Source of the DNA: Sphingomonadales bacterium
Lineage (GTDB): Bacteria; Pseudomonadota; Alphaproteobacteria; Sphingomonadales; Sphingomonadaceae
Length of the DNA: 22,307 bases
Direction of reading: 5' to 3'
NCBI GenBank assembly: GCA_027489295.1
Contig: JAIYAA010000392.1
Location: 1 to 22,307, forward strand
Shown here piece by piece: positions 1 through 7,054 of this stretch (positions are counted from its first letter, which is position 1; each line of letters starts with the position of its first letter). A program made the position numbers and the translations under genes. The notes beneath the pieces were generated by a model, which saw only the letters and a list, made by a program, of their open reading frames with translations, was not told where the DNA came from and did not search any database.

Positions 1-327
1 ATCGCCATCATCAAACCCTTCAAGCTCGACGAGGTGCGCGAGGCGCTCACCACCGTCGGGGTGACGGGCATGACCGTTACCGAAGTGAAGGGGTTCGGCC
101 GCCAGAAGGGCCAGACCGAAATCTATCGTGGTGCCGAGTACAGCACGAACATGGTGCCGAAGATCAAGATCGAGGTCGCCGTGGGAAGCGATCTTGCCGA
201 CCGCGCCGTGGAAGCGATCCAAGCTGCGGCGAGCACCGGCGCGATCGGTGACGGCAAGATCTTCGTGCTCGACATGGGCCAGGCCGTGCGCATCCGCACC
301 GGCGAGACCGACGAGACGGCGCTGTGA
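1..327 (+). CDS. glnK: PII nitrogen regulatory protein (5' end cut by window)
   Basis: This is a trimeric PII signal protein that senses ATP/ADP and 2-oxoglutarate and, when next to amtB, plugs the ammonium channel at the inner membrane. The frame is open from base 1 and about 4 residues are missing compared with the usual 112. The start IIKPFKL, the segment VKGFGRQKGQ, the T-loop YRGAEY (the second Tyr, codon 139-141, aligns with the uridylylated Tyr51), the B-loop TGAIGDGKIFV and the C-terminal RIRTGETDETAL are all PII hallmarks. The ending and the amtB neighbour favour GlnK over GlnB. amtB starts 14 nt downstream, so the two are co-transcribed. Its promoter lies outside the window, so NtrC or sigma-54 control cannot be judged. 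Confidence 0.95.
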   Translation: MAIIKPFKLDEVREALTTVGVTGMTVTEVKGFGRQKGQTEIYRGAEYSTNMVPKIKIEVAVGSDLADRAVEAIQAAASTGAIGDGKIFVLDMGQAVRIRTGETDETAL

Positions 328-341
328 GCAAGGGGGTAGCA

Positions 342-1769
342 ATGAAGCAAGGATGGAAGACCGCCGGGCTTGGCCTCGGCGCAGCCGCGCTGGTCGCGGC
401 GATGCCCGCCTGGGCGCAGACCGCAGCCATGATCAAGGCGCCCACCGTCGCCCAGCAGGCGACGATGGTGAACAAGGGCGACACCGCCTGGATGCTGATC
501 TCCTCGGCGCTGGTGCTGATGATGTCGGTGCCGGCGCTGGCGCTGTTCTATGGCGGCCTGGTGCGCACCAAGAACATGCTCTCGGTGCTGATGCAGGTGT
601 TCATGATCGTCTCGGTCGCCGCCCTGGTGTGGTGCTGCTGGGGCTATTCGATCGCCTTCACCTCGGGCGGCACGAACCAGTTCTTCGGCGGCCTATCCAA
701 GGCATTCCTGATCGGGGTGAGCAGCGGTACCTATGCCGCCACCTTCTCGAACAACGTCTATATCCCTGAATTCGCGTTCGTCTGCTTCCAGATGACCTTC
801 GCCTGCATCACGCCGGCGCTGATCATCGGCGCCTTTGCAGAGCGCGTGAAGTTCACTCCGCTGATCATCTTCACCGTGCTGTGGATGACGCTGGCCTATT
901 TCCCGATCGCACACATGGTGTGGTATTGGGCGGGCCCGGACTTCCTGGTCGATACCCCGAACGACGCCGGCTTCCTGTGGGCCAAGGGCGCGCTCGATTT
1001 CGCCGGCGGCACCGTCGTCCACATCAATGCAGGCATCGCCGGCCTGGTCGGCTGCCTCGTGATCGGCAAGCGCGTGGGCTTCAAGAGCGAGCCGATGCCG
1101 CCGCACTCGCTGACCATGACCATGATCGGCGCCTCGCTGCTGTGGGTGGGCTGGTTTGGCTTCAACGCCGGCTCCAACCTCGAATCGAACGGCGTGACCG
1201 CGGTTGCCTTCATCAACACCTTCGTCGCCACGGCTGCAGCCGCGGTGAGCTGGGCGCTGATCGAGCAGGTCGTGCACAAGAAGCCGTCGCTGCTGGGTGG
1301 CGTGACCGGTGCGGTCGCCGGCCTCGTCGCGATCACCCCGGCCTCGGGCTATGCCGCGCCGATGACCTCGATCGTGCTCGGCCTGGTCGTGTCGCCGATC
1401 TGCTTCTTCTTCGTCACCACGGTGAAGAACAAGCTCAAGTATGACGACTCGCTCGACGTGTTCGGCGTCCACTGCGTTGGCGGCATCATCGGTGCGCTGG
1501 GCACCGCGATCGTCGCGAACCCGGCGCTCGGCGGCCAGGGCATCATCGACTACACCAAGTTCCCGTCGGTCGCGGCACCCAGCTACGACACGGTCGGTCA
1601 GCTGATCATCCAGGCCGAAGCGGTGGGCATCACCCTGCTCTGGTCGGGTCTGGTCTCGGCGATCCTGTTCTACGGCCTGAAGCTCACCATGGGCGTCCGC
1701 CCCTCGAAGGAAGTCGAAGTCGAAGGGCTCGACATCAACGAGCATGGCGAGCGCGCCTACAACTACTGA
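342..1769 (+). CDS. amtB: Ammonium transporter AmtB, with signal peptide
   Basis: This is an inner-membrane trimeric ammonium channel of the Amt/Mep/Rh family, about 475 aa. The N-terminus looks like a cleaved signal peptide (basic start, hydrophobic core, AWA before QTA), followed by about 11 membrane segments. Family signatures include ALFYGGLVRTKN in the first helix, TPALIIGAFAERVKF, the pore histidine in GGTVVHINAG and the second pore histidine in FGVHCVGGIIG. The C-terminal tail, which contacts PII, ends in NEHGERAYNY. I prefer ATG 342 because AGGGGG lies just upstream at 331-336; an in-frame GTG at 324 overlaps the glnK stop and is a weaker option. The gene is followed by a strong terminator, which ends the glnK-amtB unit. 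Confidence 0.96.
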   Translation: MKQGWKTAGLGLGAAALVAAMPAWAQTAAMIKAPTVAQQATMVNKGDTAWMLISSALVLMMSVPALALFYGGLVRTKNMLSVLMQVFMIVSVAALVWCCWGYSIAFTSGGTNQFFGGLSKAFLIGVSSGTYAATFSNNVYIPEFAFVCFQMTFACITPALIIGAFAERVKFTPLIIFTVLWMTLAYFPIAHMVWYWAGPDFLVDTPNDAGFLWAKGALDFAGGTVVHINAGIAGLVGCLVIGKRVGFKSEPMPPHSLTMTMIGASLLWVGWFGFNAGSNLESNGVTAVAFINTFVATAAAAVSWALIEQVVHKKPSLLGGVTGAVAGLVAITPASGYAAPMTSIVLGLVVSPICFFFVTTVKNKLKYDDSLDVFGVHCVGGIIGALGTAIVANPALGGQGIIDYTKFPSVAAPSYDTVGQLIIQAEAVGITLLWSGLVSAILFYGLKLTMGVRPSKEVEVEGLDINEHGERAYNY

Positions 1770-1834
1770 CGAAATCGGGCGCCGCGCGGATCCTCTCCCC
1801 GCGGCACCCCACCGAGGTTCCTCCTGCGGACGAC

Positions 1835-1866
1835 TGGGCTGGTGGGCAACCACCAGCCCATTTTTT
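1835..1866 (+). terminator. Rho-independent terminator of glnK-amtB
   Basis: A perfect 11-bp stem (1835-1845 with 1850-1860) closes a GCAA tetraloop and is followed at once by six T. It lies 65 nt after the amtB stop and just before the convergent DUF442 gene. The T-run is on the plus strand, so it ends amtB transcription. Confidence 0.88.
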
Positions 1867-1898
1867 ATTCCCCGCACACGGGGAAGGGGTATGGAGGC

Positions 1899-2324
1899 TC
1901 AGCCCGCCGCCAGCTGCTCGAGCGCCGGGCGGATGCCGGACAGGTCGTAGCCCGCGCCTGCGCCCTTCGCGACCAACTCCTCCGGCGAACCGCCCTTGTG
2001 CGCGGCGGCGAGCGCCCAGAGATTGCACGAGCGCGTGCCCGAACGGCAATATGCCAGCACCGGGCCCTGGACCGACGCCAGCGCCTCGGCCATCGCCTCG
2101 ACCTGCGCCATCGAGAAGCCACCCGGGGTCACCGGGATCTCGGTATAGCCCAGCCCCGCGGCTTCGGCCGCCTCGGCGATTGCGGCACCGGTCGGCTGGC
2201 CGAACTCCTCGCCCTCGGGGCGATTGTTGATGATGTGCACGAACCCCGCCGCGGCGAGCGCGGACACATCCTCGGGCCGGATCTGCGGCGCCACCGAGAT
2301 GCCGTCGTCGATCTTGTTGGGCAT
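1899..2324 (-). CDS. DUF442 / TIGR01244-type sulfurtransferase-phosphatase-like protein
   Basis: This is a 141-aa cytosolic protein of the DUF442 family, which has a fold shared by protein phosphatases and rhodaneses. In some bacteria the domain is fused to an ETHE1-like persulfide dioxygenase, which suggests sulfide or persulfide chemistry. The N-terminal half carries the family pattern ISVAPQIRPEDV and GFVHIINNRPEGEE. The active loop is CRSGTR (C93 to R98), a C-x4-R loop of rhodanese length rather than the C-x5-R of tyrosine phosphatases. GGAGGA lies about 6 nt before the ATG. No ETHE1 or other sulfur-oxidation gene is nearby, so the substrate is unknown. It sits downstream of recQ on the same strand with a 63-nt gap. 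Confidence 0.85.
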   Translation of the reverse strand: MPNKIDDGISVAPQIRPEDVSALAAAGFVHIINNRPEGEEFGQPTGAAIAEAAEAAGLGYTEIPVTPGGFSMAQVEAMAEALASVQGPVLAYCRSGTRSCNLWALAAAHKGGSPEELVAKGAGAGYDLSGIRPALEQLAAG

Positions 2325-2387
2325 GGCAGGTCCTCCTTCTGAATTGCCGGCGAGCTGTAGCGCGGGCGGCCCCCCTGCGGAAGCCGA

Positions 2388-4157
2388 TCAGAACTGGCGG
2401 AGGACGTTCAGGAAATCCTGCCCATAGGCATCCAGCTTGCGGGCACCGACGCCGGAGAGCTGGCCCATCTCTGCCAGCGATCCCGGCCGCACCATCGCCA
2501 TGTCGCGCAGCACCGAATCATGGAAGATCACATAGGGCGGCAGCCCGGTTTCCTGCGCGATCTCGCGCCGCTTGGCGCGCAGTGCCTCGAACACCGGATT
2601 GCCGACAGGATTGGGCACCGCGCCTTTGGCTCCCTTGCGGCGGCGCTCGCGGCGCGGCGGCAGCACGAGCTCCAGCTTCGCCTCGCCCTTCAGGATTGCG
2701 CGCGCCTCGGGACCGAATTCCAGCCCGCCATGCTCGTTGGTGCGCAAGGCATCGCGCAGCAGCAGCGCACGCGACACGGGCTTGAGCATCGCCACCTCGT
2801 CCCCGTCGACGATGCCGAACACGGAGAGCTTCTCGTGCCCGTTCATCAGGCTGCGCTCGCTCGAGACGCCGGTGAGGATCCCCTCGATATAGCCGACGCC
2901 GTAGAGCATGCCGGTACGGAAAACCGCCGAGAGGAATTTTTGCGCGGTGACGCTGGCGTCGATTCCGGCGGGCGGATTCAGGCAGTTGTCGCAATTGCCG
3001 CAGGTCTCGGGCGCGTCCTCGCCGAAATGCCGGAGCAGGATTCGGCGGCGGCAGCCGGCGGTCTCGACCAGCGCGCCCAGCGCGGTGAGGCGGGTGCGCT
3101 CGCCGGGCTGGCGCGAGGGCTCCACCTCACCGATCCGCTGGCGGGCGCGGGCGAAATCGTCCGCTCCCCAGAAGAGATGCGCGACGGCCGGATCGCCGTC
3201 GCGGCCGGCGCGGCCGGTTTCCTGATAATAGGCTTCGATCGACTTGGGCAGGCCGGCATGCGCGACGAAGCGCACGTCGGGCTTGTCGATGCCCATGCCA
3301 AACGCGACCGTGGCCACGACGACCATGTCCTCGCTGGCGACGAACTGCGCCTGGTTGCGCCGGCGCACCTCGGGATCGAGCCCGGCGTGATAGGGCAGCA
3401 CCGGCCGCCCGGTTTCCGCCGCGAGCTTCTCGGCGAGCTGCTCCACGCCCTTGCGGGTCTGGGCATAGACAATGCCGGGGCCGGGATTGTCCGCCACCAC
3501 GTCGATGATCTGCCGCGTCGTGTTTTCGCGGGGCAGGATATGATAGCGGATGTTCGGCCGGTCGAAGCCGGCGACGATCAGCCCCTCGTCGGGAATGCCC
3601 AGCTGCTCGAGGATGTCCGCGCGGGTATGCGCGTCCGCCGTGGCGGTAAGTGCGAGCCGCGGTACCTCCGGGAAGCGATCAAGCAGCGGGCGCAGCAGCC
3701 TGTAATCGGGGCGGAAATCATGCCCCCATTCGGAAACGCAATGCGCCTCGTCGATCGCGAAGAGGCTGAGCGGGGCCTGGGTCAGGAGATTGCGGAAGCC
3801 CTCGCCCGAGGCGCGTTCGGGTGCGATATAGAGCAGATCGAGCTGCCCCGCGCGGAAGCGCTCGATCGTCTCGGCGCGATTGTCGTCCACGCTTGTGAGC
3901 GTGGCGGCGCGGATACCCACCGCCTCGGCGGCGCGCAGCTGGTCGTGCATCAGCGCGATCAGCGGGCTGACGACGACGCAAGTCCCCTCCAGCATCACCG
4001 AAGGAAGCTGATAGGTCAGCGACTTGCCCGCACCGGTGGGCATCACCGCCAGCGTCCGCTGGCCGGAGAGCACGCGATCGACCACCGACGCCTGCACGCC
4101 GCGAAAGGCGTCGTAGCCGAAAACCCGGCGGAGATGTTCAATGGGATCGGGATGCAT
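2388..4157 (-). CDS. recQ: ATP-dependent DNA helicase RecQ
   Basis: This is a 3'-5' superfamily 2 DNA helicase that works in recombination repair and stalled-fork processing. In order from the chosen Met the protein shows motif 0 (FGYDAFRGVQ), Walker A MPTGAGKS (about 39-46), the DEAH box with the RecQ aromatic loop DEAHCVSEWGHDFRP (from about 136), ALTATA, motif V FGMGIDKPDVR, and motif VI QETGRAGRDG. A zinc-binding four-cysteine segment follows (starting CRRRILLRHF, ending CGNCDNC), then a C-terminal HRDC domain. At about 589 aa the length is typical. The start is uncertain: ATG 4157 gives the usual MHPDP-type N-terminus, ATG 4166 is 9 nt upstream, and TTG 4202 has AGGA 11 nt before it. It is divergent from the GAF gene. 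Confidence 0.95.
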   Translation of the reverse strand: MHPDPIEHLRRVFGYDAFRGVQASVVDRVLSGQRTLAVMPTGAGKSLTYQLPSVMLEGTCVVVSPLIALMHDQLRAAEAVGIRAATLTSVDDNRAETIERFRAGQLDLLYIAPERASGEGFRNLLTQAPLSLFAIDEAHCVSEWGHDFRPDYRLLRPLLDRFPEVPRLALTATADAHTRADILEQLGIPDEGLIVAGFDRPNIRYHILPRENTTRQIIDVVADNPGPGIVYAQTRKGVEQLAEKLAAETGRPVLPYHAGLDPEVRRRNQAQFVASEDMVVVATVAFGMGIDKPDVRFVAHAGLPKSIEAYYQETGRAGRDGDPAVAHLFWGADDFARARQRIGEVEPSRQPGERTRLTALGALVETAGCRRRILLRHFGEDAPETCGNCDNCLNPPAGIDASVTAQKFLSAVFRTGMLYGVGYIEGILTGVSSERSLMNGHEKLSVFGIVDGDEVAMLKPVSRALLLRDALRTNEHGGLEFGPEARAILKGEAKLELVLPPRRERRRKGAKGAVPNPVGNPVFEALRAKRREIAQETGLPPYVIFHDSVLRDMAMVRPGSLAEMGQLSGVGARKLDAYGQDFLNVLRQF

Positions 4158-4269
4158 GGCTGCCATCAGACTGCCCGACACGGCGCGCGCGGCGTCGAAC
4201 AAATGTTAACTTGTCCTACTGTAGTAGACCGAATGTGCCGGGGGGCGCAAACGCAGGAAGATGCAAACG

Positions 4270-4782
4270 ATGCCACTCGAGCCTTCGGATGAACCCGCTC
4301 GCTTAGCCGAGCTCAAGGGCTATGGCGTGCTCGACACGCCCAACGAGGCCGAGTTCGATGCCATCGTGCGCGAAGCCGCCGCGGCGCTGGGCGTACCGAT
4401 CGCGCTGATTTCGCTGATCGACGAGAACCGGCAGTGGTTCAAGGCGCGCGTAGGGCTCGAGCCGCAGGAGACGCCGCGTTCGATCTCCTTCTGCACCCAC
4501 GCGATCCGCGGCCCCGACGTGTTCGTGGTCAACGATGCGCAGGCGGATCCACGCTTTTCCGAGAACCCGCTGGTCACCGGCGATCCCAATATCCGCTTCT
4601 ATGCCGGCGCGCCCCTGCGCACCGCCAGCGGCAAGCGGATCGGCACGCTGTGCGTGATCGACAGCATGGCCCGGCCGCAGCTTACCGATCGAGATACCGC
4701 GCGGCTGACGCTGCTGGCGGAAAAGACAATGGAAGCGCTGGAACGGCGCCGCCAGCGGCTCCTGGCCGACGACGCGGCCTGA
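4270..4782 (+). CDS. Stand-alone GAF-domain protein
   Basis: This is a soluble protein of about 170 aa made of a single GAF domain with short ends. GAF domains bind small ligands or act in signalling. The family pattern is clear: an N-terminal helix RLAELKGYGVLDT, ALISLIDENRQWFKA, SISFCTHAI, FYAGAPLRTASGKRIGTLCVID, and a basic C-terminal helix. It resembles the GAF sensor often found at the start of histidine kinases and diguanylate cyclases, but no output domain is attached, so its partner is unknown. AGGAAG at 4255-4260 abuts an ATG at 4261 and is 9 nt from ATG 4270, so I chose 4270. The next gene starts 75 nt downstream on the same strand. Confidence 0.85.
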   Translation: MPLEPSDEPARLAELKGYGVLDTPNEAEFDAIVREAAAALGVPIALISLIDENRQWFKARVGLEPQETPRSISFCTHAIRGPDVFVVNDAQADPRFSENPLVTGDPNIRFYAGAPLRTASGKRIGTLCVIDSMARPQLTDRDTARLTLLAEKTMEALERRRQRLLADDAA

Positions 4783-4857
4783 AGCGAAACAAACACCCAC
4801 AGTTTTCGGTGGCGCGGCCCTTGCCGCTGCCCCCCCTGATCCGGCAAAGCGGCGGCG

Positions 4858-6309
4858 ATGACCGTCAGCGTGGACATGGGCGTCGACGGCACGGGCAGCC
4901 CCGTGCCGGTCGATCTGGAGGAGTTGCTTGCAACCCGATTGCTCGTGCAGGGCAATTCGGGCTCGGGCAAGTCGCACCTGCTGCGCCGGCTGCTCGAACA
5001 ATCCGCCGGTCATGTCCAGCAGGTGGTGATCGATCCAGAGGGCGATTTCGTCACCCTTTCCGATCGCTACGGCCATCTCGCGATCGAGGCGGTCGACCAT
5101 AGCGAGCGCGACGTCGCCCGCTTCGCCGCGCGCATCCGCGAACATCGCGCCTCGGTGGTGCTCAGCCTCGAAGGGCTGGAGGCGGAAGGGCAGATGCGCT
5201 GCGCCGCCACTTTCCTCAACGCCCTGTTCGATGCCCCGCGCGACCATTGGTATCCCGCGCTGGTGGTGGTGGACGAAGCCCAGCTGTTCGCGCCTGCCGG
5301 CGGCGGTGAAGTGGCGGAGGAGGTGCGGCGCGCCTCGCTTTCCGCCATGACCAACCTGATGTGCCGCGGCCGCAAGCGCGGGCTCGCCGGCGTGATCGCG
5401 ACGCAACGCCTCGCCAAACTCGCCAAGAACGTCGCGGCCGAAGCGTCGAACTTCCTGATGGGCCGTACCTTCCTCGACATCGACATGCAGCGCGCCGCCG
5501 ACCTGCTCGGCATGGAGCGCCGCCAGGCCGAGGCGATCCGCGATCTGGCGCGCGGCCATTTCCTCGGCCTCGGCCCGGCGATCACGCGGCGGCCGGTGGC
5601 GATCCGGATTGGATCGGTGGAAACCAGCGCACGCAGTTCCAGCCCCAAGCTGACCCCGCTCCCGCAGGCGCCGACTGACGACATGAAGGACCTGCTGCTC
5701 GCGCCCGCGGAGCCCGAATGGGTGCCGCCGGCGCCGCCGCCGGCGCCCACCTACGCCCATTCCGAGACGATGCTCGAAGCGCTGGCCCGCTCGGTGCCCG
5801 CGCCGATGGAGGTCGAGCCCAATCGCGATCCGGAGGAAGTCGCCGGTCTCGTCGCAGACGTGCTGCGCGCGATCGTCGAGGACGAGCAGTCGACGCTGCG
5901 CTCGCCCGCTGTGCTGTACCAGGATTTCCAGGTGCGCTGCCGGATGGTGGGTCTGAACCGCCCGCCGCTCGACCTGTCCGGCTTCGTCCGGCGGCTGTCG
6001 GCGGCGCGGGCGGGCATCCACGGCGATCCCGACGACGAGTGGGCGCAGGCGCTGGAAGCGGCGCGGGCGCTGCCCGACGACATGCTGGGTCCCTTCCTGC
6101 TCGTCGCCAAGGCGGCGCGCGAGGGGCTGCCCTGTCCCAGCGATACCGATATTGCGACCAGCTACGGGACGGGATCGCTCGGGCGTGTGCGGCGGCTGAT
6201 GCAGTATATCGAAACCAAGGGGCTTTTCGTCACGCGCGTCGATCTGTCGGGCAAGCGCTCGATCACGATTCCCCGGCTCGGCTGGACGACGCAGGCCTCG
6301 GAAGGCTGA
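4858..6309 (+). CDS. HerA/DUF87-like ATP-binding protein
   Basis: This 483-aa P-loop ATPase resembles the HerA/FtsK side of the RecA-like fold. Walker A is GNSGSGKSH (from residue 32), followed by VIDPEGDF, a Walker B LVVVDEAQLF (D139, E140), and the segment RGRKRGLAGVIATQRLAKL that is typical of HerA-like proteins. A proline-rich linker at about 280-310 leads to a helical C-terminal region of about 170 residues that I cannot assign; its last part may be a winged helix. HerA homologues pump DNA, often with the NurA nuclease, but no nurA is seen nearby, so a DNA role is inference. Stop codons upstream in the same frame fix the start at 4858 or later; the ribosome site is weak. It nearly touches the convergent PAP2 gene. 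Confidence 0.8.
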   Translation: MTVSVDMGVDGTGSPVPVDLEELLATRLLVQGNSGSGKSHLLRRLLEQSAGHVQQVVIDPEGDFVTLSDRYGHLAIEAVDHSERDVARFAARIREHRASVVLSLEGLEAEGQMRCAATFLNALFDAPRDHWYPALVVVDEAQLFAPAGGGEVAEEVRRASLSAMTNLMCRGRKRGLAGVIATQRLAKLAKNVAAEASNFLMGRTFLDIDMQRAADLLGMERRQAEAIRDLARGHFLGLGPAITRRPVAIRIGSVETSARSSSPKLTPLPQAPTDDMKDLLLAPAEPEWVPPAPPPAPTYAHSETMLEALARSVPAPMEVEPNRDPEEVAGLVADVLRAIVEDEQSTLRSPAVLYQDFQVRCRMVGLNRPPLDLSGFVRRLSAARAGIHGDPDDEWAQALEAARALPDDMLGPFLLVAKAAREGLPCPSDTDIATSYGTGSLGRVRRLMQYIETKGLFVTRVDLSGKRSITIPRLGWTTQASEG

Positions 6310-6312
6310 GCC

Positions 6313-6987
6313 CTAGCGGCGATGCAGCCGTGCGTTGAGCGCGAACATGCACAATGCCCAGATCGCGCCGAAGCACCAGCCAGCCAGCACGTCCGATGGC
6401 CAGTGAACGCCGAGGAATACGCGACTACAGCCGATCAGCAGCACCAGCAGCACCGAAAAGCCCAGCAGATAGGCGCGCGCCCAGCGGCTCGTCTGGGTCT
6501 GCGCGACCATGATGCCCAAGGTAAGGTAGACGGCCGCCGAGATCATCGCATGGCCGCTCGGGAAGCTGGCGCTGGAGACATGCGCCAGATGGGGCACGAC
6601 CTCGGGGCGCGGGCGGTGCAGGAAGATCTTGAGCAGCGCGTTGATCGTCGACGCGCCGATCAGCGATCCGCCGAGCAGCAGCGCCTCGGAACGCTTGCCG
6701 AAAGCGAACAGGAAGATCAGCGTGCCCGCGCCGGCCAGCCAGAGAATGGTGTAACCGCCCAGCGCGCTGATATCGATCGCCGACTGGAGCAGCCACGCAG
6801 GGCCGATCGGCGTGGCGAGATCGCCAGGGGTACGAAACGCCAGCAGCAGTTCCGGATCGAACGCGAACCCGCTGGCGAAACGCAGGCAAAGAAACGCGGC
6901 AAGGCCCGCCAGCGACAGGCCCAGCAGGGCGAGCGCCGGCCAGAGCCATTGACGGTTGGACGGTTGAAGCGGGTTGGAATCGGTCAT
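6313..6987 (-). CDS. PAP2-family membrane phosphatase
   Basis: This is a 224-aa integral membrane protein of the type 2 phosphatidic acid phosphatase family with about six membrane segments. All three catalytic motifs are present: K120-x6-R127-P128 (KIFLHRPRP), PSGH at 143-146, and S188-R189-x5-H195-x3-D199 in SRVFLGVHWPSD. Members dephosphorylate lipid phosphates such as undecaprenyl pyrophosphate, phosphatidylglycerophosphate or lipid A; which one applies here cannot be told. A role in recycling the peptidoglycan lipid carrier is an inference. Only 67 nt separate it from the cdc48 stop, and that gap is filled by a terminator, so its promoter either lies inside cdc48 or it depends on readthrough. 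No clear ribosome site precedes the ATG. Confidence 0.9.
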   Translation of the reverse strand: MTDSNPLQPSNRQWLWPALALLGLSLAGLAAFLCLRFASGFAFDPELLLAFRTPGDLATPIGPAWLLQSAIDISALGGYTILWLAGAGTLIFLFAFGKRSEALLLGGSLIGASTINALLKIFLHRPRPEVVPHLAHVSSASFPSGHAMISAAVYLTLGIMVAQTQTSRWARAYLLGFSVLLVLLIGCSRVFLGVHWPSDVLAGWCFGAIWALCMFALNARLHRR

Positions 6988-6998
6988 GCTGCTCGCTT

Positions 6999-7041
6999 GA
7001 AAAAGAAAGGCCCGCCGACGACGCCATCGTCGTCGGCGGCC
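6999..7041 (-). terminator. Rho-independent terminator of the cdc48-like gene
   Basis: Read on the minus strand, a 14-bp GC-rich stem (7041-7028 with 7023-7009, one bulged base) with a 4-nt loop is followed by TTTCTTTTT. It starts 14 nt after the cdc48 stop and ends 12 nt before the PAP2 start codon. Confidence 0.82.
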
Positions 7042-7054
7042 TTGGATTGGCAGC

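Noticed and set aside
4197..4210. GAAC near recQ as a LexA box
   Set aside because: The second half-site is TAAC at 6-nt spacing, which does not fit GAAC-N7-GAAC.
2520..4292. Long plus-strand open frame opposite recQ
   Set aside because: Shadow composition, and it runs through both the recQ coding region and the GAF gene start.
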